Part shown: positions 50,880 through 58,737 of the stretch, one piece after another
Position numbering within the stretch: the first letter of the stretch is position 1
Layout of the letters: each line of letters begins with the position of its first letter
DNA from: JAICQM01 sp963781555
GTDB lineage: Bacteria; Chloroflexota; Limnocylindria; QHBO01
Length of the DNA: 64,000 nucleotides
Direction of reading: 5' to 3'
Assembly (NCBI GenBank): GCA_963781555.1
Contig: CAWAGB010000004.1
Span: 1 to 64,000 of the forward strand
Program-made: the position numbers and the translations under genes
Notes under the pieces: model-generated
Seen by the model: only the letters and a program-made list of their open reading frames with translations
Databases searched by the model: none
What the model was told of the DNA's origin: nothing

Positions 50880-53093
50880 TCATGCGGATTCCCCGCCCGC
50901 GATGCCGGCCGGCTCGACGTTGCCGCTGGAGCCGTCGACCGTCACCGCCATGCCGGTGCGGAGCCGCGCGGTGGCGTCGCCACAGCCGACCACCGCTGGG
51001 ATGCCGTATTCCCGGGCGATGATCGAGGCGTGGGCGGCGGCGCTTCCGACATCGGTGACCACCGCAGCGGCCCGGCTGAAGAGGGGCGTCCATGCTGGCG
51101 CCGTGAGGGGGGCCACCAGGATCTCGCCGGGCTCGAACAGGTCGAAATCCTCCGGGCCGAGGACCACCCGCACGAGTCCGCTCACGCGGCCCGGGGAAGC
51201 CGGCGTGCCAGACACGATCGCCGTGTCCGACCGAGCGGCACCCAGCACGCCCGACATGCCGTCGAACAGCTTCCTCAGCAACGGGTTCAGCCGTCCCACG
51301 ACCAGGGGCGGAACGAGACGTGCCTGCTGCGCGCGAAGTGCGCGGCGGCCGGCCACGTCGACGTCGACGTCGACGGCCACTCTGTCGTTGCGGAGCGCCG
51401 ATATAGCTTCGTCGCGGCTCAGGAAGAAGATGTCATCGGGCTCGGCGATGACACCCAGGCCGGCGAGGTTCTCGCCGATGCGCACGACGGCGCGCCGCAT
51501 GGGGGGCCACGCGATCGTCAGCTCGGCTACCTGCTCCTCGCGCAACGGGACGAGGTGCTGCGCATCGGCCAGCAATCGCCGAAACGCGCGGAGACGACGC
51601 GGTGCCGAGGCGAGCACGCCGAACGCCGCCTCTTCGGCGGCATGCCGGGCCTGGACCAGTGCTGCGTGATCTCGAATGGGGCCGGTCACCGCCGCACCGC
51701 GCTGCCCGGGCGGATACCACCAGTCGAGCGATGCCACGGCATGTCGCGCGGGTTCCGTGGGCGCCGCGAACCCGGTCACCAAGGGCAGATGGCTGCCGCC
51801 GAGCGAAGGTGCCAGGTGGTGGCGATAGAACTGCGCGAGGTTGATTTCCATCTTGTACGCCGCACCCGCCAGGGCCGTCACCCAGGTGAAGGACTCGCCG
51901 GCGAGGTCCGCGAGCTCGTCGATCAGCGAGGGCAGGTCCCTGGGCGGCAGGGCTTCCACGCGTGCCTCGGCGGCGGCGACCGCCGCCCGGTAGCGAGGCT
52001 GCACGTCCTGCCGCCACTCCCGCTCGGCGGCGGGAAAGGCGTGGCGGACGGTCGAGGGATTGATGCCCGCGAGACGACGCGGGAAGCGGACCAGGTGCCA
52101 CAGCATGTTCGGCAGGTTGCGGGCGAACGCGGCCGGCGTGGCCCAGTTCAGGGTGTAGAAGTACCAGCCGTTGATGACGACGTGATACGGCCGCGGGACC
52201 CGCTGCCCGATCATGCGCAGGTAGTCGGCATGCGTTCGCTCCTCCATCGCGGTCAGCAGCCACGATTCGAACAGCGGCGTGACCGGCCCCGAGATCCACT
52301 CCCCGTAGCGCAGCCCTCGCGAATACGCGCCCGGAACCGGCGGATCCCACGAGACCTCGGGTGGCAGAGCGGTCATCGGACGTGCCTGCAGGATCCACAG
52401 CGCGCCGCCGGCGTCGAGGGCCCACTCCACGTCCTGCGCCCCGCCCCGTGCCGCCGCGATCCGGCGTGCCTCCGCGGCAACCGCCTCCGCCTGCCCACCA
52501 CCGATTGCGCGCTCCGGCTGGCGACGAGCGGTCGCGCGCCCGGCGATGACCGCCCACTCGTCGCCGACGGCCGCACCGGACACCAGCCGGTCGCCCAGGC
52601 CGCGAACGGCCGTGACCACGCAGGTGCGCCGATCCCCGGTCAGCGGGTCGGCGGTGAGTGCGACGCCGGCCGCGACCGGCCGCACCATGCGCTGGACGAG
52701 TACCGCCATCCTGGTGCCGTTGCCGCCGCCGTAGGCAGCGGCCTGCCCCGCGGTGGCGCTCGCCAGGCAGCGGTCCACGGCCTCCGCCAAGTCGCTCGCC
52801 GCCACGTCCAGGATCGTCTCGTACATCCCAGCGAAGGAGCGCTCGGCCCCGTCCTCGGCGACGCCGCTGGAGCGGACGGCGAACGGTCCGCCCCCCAGCT
52901 CGGCTGCGGCATCGGCCAACGCGGACGCCTGAGCATCGGGCGGCGCCTCGCCGAAGCCCACCGGCAGGACGAAGCCGTCCGGCACCCGAACCCCACCGGC
53001 GAGAAGGGAGCCGAGACTTGCTGCCTTGCCACCTACCGTGGGGCGGTCGGCCATCCGGACGTCCGCCAGGTGACGGATGGCTGGCGCGCTCAT
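50880..53093 (-). CDS. PEP synthase/rifampin phosphotransferase-like protein
   Basis: 737 residues from ATG 53093, overlapping the TetR stop (ATGA). The N-terminal PPDK-type ATP-binding domain is shown by TVGGKAASLGSLLAGGVRVP, GPFAVRSSGVAEDGAERSFAGMYET and VQRMVRPVAAGVALTADPLTG, ending QDVEWALDAGGALWILQARPM. A middle region of 350 residues has no clear motif. The C-terminal swivel domain carries the phosphorylatable His in GSAAAHASIIAREYGIPAVVG. There is no PEP/pyruvate TIM barrel, which fits the layout of rifampin phosphotransferase better than PEP synthase. Substrate unproven. Confidence 0.78.
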   Translation of the reverse strand: MSAPAIRHLADVRMADRPTVGGKAASLGSLLAGGVRVPDGFVLPVGFGEAPPDAQASALADAAAELGGGPFAVRSSGVAEDGAERSFAGMYETILDVAASDLAEAVDRCLASATAGQAAAYGGGNGTRMAVLVQRMVRPVAAGVALTADPLTGDRRTCVVTAVRGLGDRLVSGAAVGDEWAVIAGRATARRQPERAIGGGQAEAVAAEARRIAAARGGAQDVEWALDAGGALWILQARPMTALPPEVSWDPPVPGAYSRGLRYGEWISGPVTPLFESWLLTAMEERTHADYLRMIGQRVPRPYHVVINGWYFYTLNWATPAAFARNLPNMLWHLVRFPRRLAGINPSTVRHAFPAAEREWRQDVQPRYRAAVAAAEARVEALPPRDLPSLIDELADLAGESFTWVTALAGAAYKMEINLAQFYRHHLAPSLGGSHLPLVTGFAAPTEPARHAVASLDWWYPPGQRGAAVTGPIRDHAALVQARHAAEEAAFGVLASAPRRLRAFRRLLADAQHLVPLREEQVAELTIAWPPMRRAVVRIGENLAGLGVIAEPDDIFFLSRDEAISALRNDRVAVDVDVDVAGRRALRAQQARLVPPLVVGRLNPLLRKLFDGMSGVLGAARSDTAIVSGTPASPGRVSGLVRVVLGPEDFDLFEPGEILVAPLTAPAWTPLFSRAAAVVTDVGSAAAHASIIAREYGIPAVVGCGDATARLRTGMAVTVDGSSGNVEPAGIAGGESA

Positions 53094-53704
53094 GCGGGTG
53101 CCTCCTTCGCGAACGCGGCGATCGCCGCCCGCACGGTGGCGTCGATCTCGCCAGCGATCTCCTCGACCGACTTCCCGAAGTCGTCCCGCCACATCCGCAG
53201 GGCCGACGATGCGGTGAGGATCACGAGGAGGCGGGCGATCCGGTCGCGGCCGGCCTCGGGGAGCTGTGGCGCAATCGGATCGACGATGCGTCGCGCGAGC
53301 GCGAAACGCCGTGGGGCGTGCACCCGGCGCACCTCCTCGGCGGCTGGGCTGGCGAGCGCCGCGCGCATCACGTCGTCAAGGCCGTCCATGCCGGTCAGCA
53401 GCGACATGAGCGTTGCCCGCAGGCCGTCGATCGACGCCGGCAGCGCGGTCACGTCGATGCCGGCCCGCTGCTGCAGATACGGCTGCAGCGCAGCCAGCAG
53501 GTCGCGCTTCGTGGCGAAGTGGCGGTATACCGTCGGCACCGATACGCCCGCCATCCTGGCGACCGCGGGGACCGTGAGGTCCGCCAACCCACCGGCCATC
53601 ACTCGCGTGGTGGCATCCAGAATCCGGTTGCGCGTGGTGGCGGCCTGCTGGGCGCGCAGCCCGCCGCGGTACGGCCGCTTCTCGGTGCTCGCACGACGAT
53701 TCAT
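53090..53704 (-). CDS. TetR-family transcriptional regulator
   Basis: 204 residues from ATG 53704. N-terminal helix-turn-helix: TRNRILDATTRVMAGGLADLTV...VARMAGVSVPTVYRHFATKRDLLAAL. The C-terminal ligand domain is typical in length but has no recognisable subfamily. It precedes and overlaps the PEP-synthase-like gene by four bases, so it probably controls that gene and itself. An imperfect palindrome covers its own start region. Confidence 0.9.
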   Translation of the reverse strand: MNRRASTEKRPYRGGLRAQQAATTRNRILDATTRVMAGGLADLTVPAVARMAGVSVPTVYRHFATKRDLLAALQPYLQQRAGIDVTALPASIDGLRATLMSLLTGMDGLDDVMRAALASPAAEEVRRVHAPRRFALARRIVDPIAPQLPEAGRDRIARLLVILTASSALRMWRDDFGKSVEEIAGEIDATVRAAIAAFAKEAPA

Positions 53705-53729
53705 ATAGTCAATATACGAATCATGTCAA
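53698..53729 (-). promoter_or_regulatory. Candidate TetR operator and promoter
   Basis: GATTC-N15-GAATC arms (53698-53722) with further symmetric bases (TATA in both halves) form an imperfect palindrome overlapping the TetR start codon. TTGACA at 53724-53729 lies 16 bases from TATATG at 53702-53707, but that -10 contains the ATG, so the start codon or promoter assignment needs care. Confidence 0.5.
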
Positions 53730-53789
53730 TCCGAGGTACGGGCAAGCCGATTGAGTCGGGCGAGGGGCTTGTGCTAGGCTCAACGCTGA

Positions 53790-53961
53790 CGCGACGACGC
53801 GGGAGCAGTACGCGCACGCCCTCGATCACGAGCGAGCCGGGACGGTGGAAGCCGGCGACGAGAAGGCGCGGAACTCACTCGCCGAGCAGTCGGGCGCAAA
53901 CCCGACCGGGGTGGCGGCCGATAGCACCGCCGACAAGAGGACCGACGTGGGGTTGTAGCTC
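53790..53961 (+). other. Possible short coding remnant before tRNA-Ala
   Basis: An open frame reads ADATTREQYAHALDHERAG, then TVEAGDEKARNSLAEQSG and a hydrophilic end, stopping at a TAG inside the tRNA gene. The composition looks like a charged helical protein, yet no start codon is found upstream. A TTGAGT/TAGGCT pair at 53751-53780 with an 18-base spacer could be the tRNA promoter. I cannot decide between a remnant and chance. Confidence 0.25.
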
Positions 53962-54024
53962 AGCTGGGAGAGCACCTGCATGGCATGCAGGGGGTCGGGG
54001 GTTCGAGTCCCCCCAGCTCCACCA
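53949..54024 (+). tRNA. tRNA-Ala (GGC)
   Basis: 76 bases including CCA. Acceptor GGGGTTG/CAGCTCC, D arm GCTC/GAGC, anticodon stem CCTGC/GCAGG with loop ATGGCAT (anticodon GGC, reads GCC and GCT), T arm GGGGG-TTCGAGT-CCCCC. Confidence 0.96.
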
Positions 54025-54122
54025 CTTCATCGGTCAAGTCATGGTGGTACCGCGATGGTCGCCCCTTCGTCCGTGACGGCGAAGGGGCATTTGTATGCAC
54101 GGCACGGACCGATGGACCACGC

Positions 54123-54680
54123 ATGAACACCGCCATCAGCAGCGAGCGACACTCCGGGCGCGACGGGCGCGCGTGGACGCTGCGTCCCGCCCGGCCGACC
54201 GACGCCGGTTCGCTGGCGCGGCTCTTCGCCGCGGTGCGCGCCGAGGGGCGCTGGCTGGTGACCCCGGCCTCCGCCATCAGCGAGCCGTCGGAGGCCTACT
54301 TCCTGGGCGAGCTGATCGTCGGCGAGTCGACCCTGGCCCTCGTCGCCGAGGCGGACGGCGAGGTCGTCGGCAACGTCCTGGTCAGCGTGGAGCGCTCGAC
54401 CATCAGCGACCACATCGGGACCCTGTCGATCTGCATCCTCGACGGCTGGCGCGACATCGGGATGGGCGGGGTGCTTGTGCAGGCCGCCCTCGACTGGGCG
54501 CGTGAACGCGGTCTGGTGAAGGTCGCGCTGGGCGTCTTCCCGGACAACGAGCGGGCGATCGCGGTCTACGAGCGCGCCGGGTTCGTGCGCGAGGGACTGC
54601 GGCGCCAGCAGTATCGGTCCGGGGGCACCTACCGCGACGAGGTGCTGATGGCCTGGTTCCCCCGCGGGGCTGACCGATGA
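54123..54680 (+). CDS. GNAT N-acetyltransferase
   Basis: 185 residues from ATG 54123. GNAT motifs: WTLRPARPTDAGSLARLFAA, LGELIVGESTLALVAEADGEVVGNVLVSV, the acetyl-CoA loop DGWRDIGMGGVLVQAALDWA and the C-terminal VFPDNERAIAVYERAGFVREG. It resembles the subgroup that includes YhhY and PAT-like enzymes. Its stop overlaps the methyltransferase ATG by 4 bases, and that gene overlaps leuS, giving a coupled three-gene unit. Confidence 0.88.
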   Translation: MNTAISSERHSGRDGRAWTLRPARPTDAGSLARLFAAVRAEGRWLVTPASAISEPSEAYFLGELIVGESTLALVAEADGEVVGNVLVSVERSTISDHIGTLSICILDGWRDIGMGGVLVQAALDWARERGLVKVALGVFPDNERAIAVYERAGFVREGLRRQQYRSGGTYRDEVLMAWFPRGADR

Positions 54681-55480
54681 CGCCTACCGCCAACCCCGGG
54701 CGCAGCTTCGACGCCTGGGCCGATGACTACGACCGCTACCGCCCGAGCTACCCGGCGGAGCTGTTCGCACTGGTCCGGGCAGAGCTGGACCTCCCGGCGC
54801 GGCCCGCCGTGGTCGACCTGGGGGCCGGCACCGGGCGAGCAAGCTTGGCGATGGCCGAGCTGGGTTGGGCTGTCACCGCGCTCGAGCCGGGCCGCGCCAT
54901 GCTGGACGTGCTGCGCGCCAACGCGGCCAACGTCGGGCTGCTGGTGGCCACCGTGCAGGCCAGCGCGGAGGCGACCGGCCTTGATCCGGCATCCGTCGAC
55001 CTGGTCACCGCGGCGCAGGCATTCCACTGGTTCGACAAGCCGGCGGCGGTGGCCGAGATGGCGCGCATCACCCGGCCGGGCGGCGGCGTCGCGCTGTTCT
55101 GGAACGTGCGCGACGAGACGCGCTCGGCGTTCGTGGCCACCTACCACGCGGCGCTGGACCGCCACGGCGGGCCGCCGGAGGGCCGCTACCTGCAAGCCGG
55201 GCGCGCGCCGGGACGCCCCGCCACGCGCAGCGCGCTCGAGGACAGCGTCAGCTTCGAGGACGTCACCCTGCACGAGCTGCACCACGAGGTCGAGATGCGG
55301 GCCGCCGACTTCCTCCCCATGGCCTTCACCGCGTCCTACGTGCGCGCCATGCCCCCCGAGGCACAGGCCGCGTTCCGAACCGACACTGAGGCGCTCGTCG
55401 CCGAGCACGCCCGCCCGGACGGCGGGCTGACCATCCCTTATCGCATCGACTGCTGGATCGCACGAAGGAGCACCCCATGA
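54677..55480 (+). CDS. Class I SAM methyltransferase
   Basis: 267 residues from ATG 54677. Starts FDAWADDYDRYRPSYPAELF, a common opening of the UbiE/COQ5-like methyltransferase group. SAM motif I VVDLGAGTGRASLAMAELG, then TALEPGRAMLDVLR, ASAEATGLDPASVDLVTAAQ and AFHWFDKPAAVAEMARI. Substrate unknown. Its last bases overlap the leuS start (ATGA). Confidence 0.85.
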   Translation: MTPTANPGRSFDAWADDYDRYRPSYPAELFALVRAELDLPARPAVVDLGAGTGRASLAMAELGWAVTALEPGRAMLDVLRANAANVGLLVATVQASAEATGLDPASVDLVTAAQAFHWFDKPAAVAEMARITRPGGGVALFWNVRDETRSAFVATYHAALDRHGGPPEGRYLQAGRAPGRPATRSALEDSVSFEDVTLHELHHEVEMRAADFLPMAFTASYVRAMPPEAQAAFRTDTEALVAEHARPDGGLTIPYRIDCWIARRSTP

Positions 55481-57976
55481 CGACCGAGACGACCGACACC
55501 CCGGCCGCGACCCGGCCGCCGCGCGGTGAACGCTTCGACCCCACCTCCTACGAGGCGCGCTGGCGGGATCGCTGGGCGGCGGACGAGCTGGATCGGGTGG
55601 ACGACGACGACCCGCGCGAGAAGCGCTACGTGCTGACGATGTACCCGTACCCATCCGGCGACCTGCACATCGGTCACTGGTATGCGGCCACCGGGCCGGA
55701 CATCGTGGCGCGCCTGCGGCGCATGCAGGGCTACAACGTCATGTTCCCCATGGGCTTTGATTCCTTCGGCCTGCCGGCGGAGAACGCGGCCATCGACCGC
55801 GGCATCCCCGCCGCGACGTGGACGGCCAACAACATCGAGCGCATGCGCGGCCAGTTCAAGACCATGGGCTGCATGTTCGACTGGTCGCGCGAGCTGGCGA
55901 CCAGCGACCCGGACTACTACCGCTGGACGCAGTGGATCTTCATCAAGCTGTTCGAGGCGGGGCTGGCATACAAGGCCATGGCCCCGGTCGACTGGTGCCC
56001 GAAGGACAAGGTGGTGCTGGCGCGCGAGCAGGTGGAGGGCGCGGACCGCCATTGCTGGCGCTGCGGCACCCCGGTGGAGAAGCGCGACCTGGAGCAGTGG
56101 TTCTTCCGCATCACGAGGTACGCGGACGAGCTGCTTGACTTCTCCGAGGTCGATTATCCCGAGCCGATCCGTCTCATGCAGACCAACTGGATCGGCCGCT
56201 CGGAGGGCGCGGAGATCGACTTCCCGGTCGAGGGTGATGGCGTCGAGCCGATCCGCGTCTTCACCACCCGCCCCGACACGCTGTTCGGGGCCACGTTCGT
56301 GGTCCTGGCGCCGGAGCACCCATCGGTCGCCCGCCTGACGACCGACGACCGGCGCGCCGAGGTAGAGGCCTACATCGCCGACGCGCGGCGCCAGACGGAG
56401 ATCGACCGCCTCTCGGAGGTGCGCGAGAAGAGCGGTGTCTTCATCGGCGCGTACGCGCGCAATCCGCTGACCGATGAGCGCATCCCCATCTGGATCGCCG
56501 ACTACGTGCTGCCCGGCTACGGGACCGGCGCGATCATGGCCGTCCCCGCCCACGACGAGCGCGATTTCGCCTTCGCGCGCCGCTACGACCTGCCCATCCG
56601 CTACGTGGTGGCCCCGGCCGGCGAGGAGGTGGACCGCGACTCTGCCTTCGTGGCTCACACGGCCGACGAGGTGCTGGTCGACTCCGGCGAGTTCAGCGGC
56701 ATGCCGGCCGCCGACGCCATCCGCGCCATCACCGCGCGGTTGGCGGAGCATGGCCTGGGCACGGCGGCGGTCACCTACCGCCAGCGCGACTGGCTGGTGA
56801 GCCGGCAGCGCTACTGGGGCGCGCCGATTCCCGTCGTCTACTGCGACGAGCACGGCGCGCAGCTGGTCCCCGAGTCGGAGCTGCCGGTGATCCTGCCGCT
56901 CGACGTCGAGTTCCCGCCCGGGGGTGCCTCGCCGCTGCCCACCACCGAGTCGTTCGTGACGTCCACCTGCGCGGAGTGCGGCGGGCCGGCGCGGCGCGAG
57001 ACGGACACCATGGACACGTTCGTCGACTCGGCCTGGTATTTCCTGCGCTACTGCTCCCCCGGCGCGGACGACGTGGCGTGGCGCGCCGAGGACGTCGCCG
57101 CCTGGATGCCCATGGACCTGTACACCGGCGGCGCGGAGCACGGCGTCATGCACCTGCTGTACTTCCGCTTCATGGTCAAGGCGCTGCGCGACATCGGCCT
57201 GCTCGGCTTCGACGAGCCGACCCGCGTGCTGCGCAACCAGGGCCAGATCCTGGGCGCTGATCACCAGCGCATGAGCAAGTCGCGCGGCAACGTCCAGAAC
57301 CCCGACGAGCTGACGTCCCGCTTCGGGAGCGACGCGGTGCGCCTGTTCCTGATGTTCATCGGTCCGTGGGACCAGGGCGGGCCGTGGAACCCCACCGGCA
57401 TCGAGGGGATCCATCGGTTCCTGGGGCGCGTCTGGCACCTGGCCCAGCCGTCGGCCGGCGGCGCGCCTCCGGCGAGCGTGCCGGAGATGGAGCGCGCCCT
57501 GGTGCGGGCGACCCACGTCGCCATCCGTCGCGTGGCGGAGGACTACGAGGGCTTCCACTTCAACACCGCCATCGCCAAGCTGATGGAGCTGACCAACGCC
57601 ATCGCGGCGGCACGGGATGCCGGCCTGGCCGGGACCGATGCCCATGCCGGCTCGATCGACACGCTGCTGCTCCTGCTGGCGCCGGTCGCGCCGCACCTGG
57701 CGGAGGAGCTGTGGTCGCGGCGCGGCCACCCGTACAGCGTCCACCAGCAGGCGTGGCCGGAGTACGACGCCGCGCTGGCCGACCGCCGACACCATCGAGC
57801 TGCCGGTGCAGGTCAACGGCAAGCTGCGGGATCGGCTGGTGGTGACCCCGGACACGTCGCAGGAGGAGATCGAGCGCATGGCGCTCGGGAGCGAGAAGGT
57901 ACAGGCGTACCTGGCCGGCGGAGCGCCGCGCAAGGTGATCCACATCCCCGGCAAGCTGGTCAACGTGGTGGTCTAG
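55477..57976 (+). CDS. leuS: Leucyl-tRNA synthetase, apparent frameshift near 3' end
   Basis: Charges tRNA-Leu. From ATG 55477 through about 57785 one frame encodes PYPSGDLHIGHWYA (HIGH motif), the zinc module CWRCGTPVEKRDLEQW, the CP1 editing domain (TTRPDTLFGATFV; GYGTGAIMAVPAHDERD), and the KMSKS loop HQRMSKSRGN with the anticodon helices. After AALAD, at about 57786, one extra base shifts the frame; removing it continues ADTIELPVQVNGKLRDRL to the normal end GKLVNVVV and the TAG at 57974-57976. Full length would be about 832 residues. An indel error in an essential gene is the likely cause. Confidence 0.94.
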
Positions 57977-58023
57977 CGGGACACTAAGCAACCGCTAACC
58001 GGCCGCTAACGCCGCAGCCGCTA

Positions 58024-58087
58024 GCCTGCGGCACCTGCTTCCGGGGCCCGACGCCGAGTGCCCGGGCGCCGGGCCCCGGACGCAGGC
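58024..58087 (+). terminator. Long two-part hairpin after leuS
   Basis: Inner stem CCGGGGCCCG (58041-58050) with CGGGCCCCGG (58070-58079); outer stem GCCTGCG (58024-58030) with CGCAGGC (58081-58087). It lies between leuS and comEA. No T tract; likely a GC-rich terminator or mRNA end. Confidence 0.6.
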
Positions 58088-58133
58088 ATCCCGGCTCACT
58101 GCTCGCTCGCCTCCTGCCCGAGGTGGTCGTTGC

Positions 58134-58736
58134 ATGCCTCTCCTGCGTGATCGCATCCTGCTTGCCGCGTTGGCCGGCTCCCTGTGCCTGGTGGGATTCG
58201 GCGGCTGGTTGCTGGCCGCTCCAGCCCCCAACCCGGAGACCGCCGCCCTGCCCGGGCTCACGAGCCTCGGCTCGACGGGAACATCGGGGAGCGCGTCGCC
58301 TACGGGAACGCTGGTGGTCGACGTGGAGGGCGCCGTCGCGCGGCCAGGCATCATCGAGCTTCCCGCTGGCTCGCGCGTGGCGGATGCCCTTCGCCTGGCG
58401 GGCGGCTACACCGATACCACGGATCTGGCGGCCGCGGCCGCAACCCTCAACCTGGCGGCGCCACTCACCGACGGAGCGCAGGTCCTGGTGCCGGCGATCG
58501 GCGCGAACCCTGCCGGCGGCTCCGTGGCGCCGGGCGGCGGTGGTGGCTTGGTCGACCTCAACTCGGCGACACCCGAGGAGCTGGATGCACTCCCGGGCAT
58601 CGGTCCGGTGACTGTCCAGAAGATCGTCGCCGCGCGTACGGAGCGGCCTTTCGCGACCCTCGAGGAGGCCGTCGAACGCGAGGTGCTCAACAACGGCCAG
58701 CTGGAGAAGATTCGCGATCTGGCGACCGTGCGCTGA
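58134..58736 (+). CDS. comEA: ComEA, competence DNA receptor
   Basis: 200 residues from ATG 58134. N-terminal membrane anchor (LLAALAGSLCLVGFGGWLLAA), Ser/Thr/Gly linker, then an SLBB domain (VVDVEGAVARPGIIELPAGSRVADALRLAGG). The C-terminal helix-hairpin-helix (VDLNSATPEELDALPGIGPVTVQKIVAART) binds double-stranded DNA at the cell surface. Followed after one base by comEC, as in most competence operons. Confidence 0.93.
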   Translation: MPLLRDRILLAALAGSLCLVGFGGWLLAAPAPNPETAALPGLTSLGSTGTSGSASPTGTLVVDVEGAVARPGIIELPAGSRVADALRLAGGYTDTTDLAAAAATLNLAAPLTDGAQVLVPAIGANPAGGSVAPGGGGGLVDLNSATPEELDALPGIGPVTVQKIVAARTERPFATLEEAVEREVLNNGQLEKIRDLATVR

Positions 58737-58737
58737 G

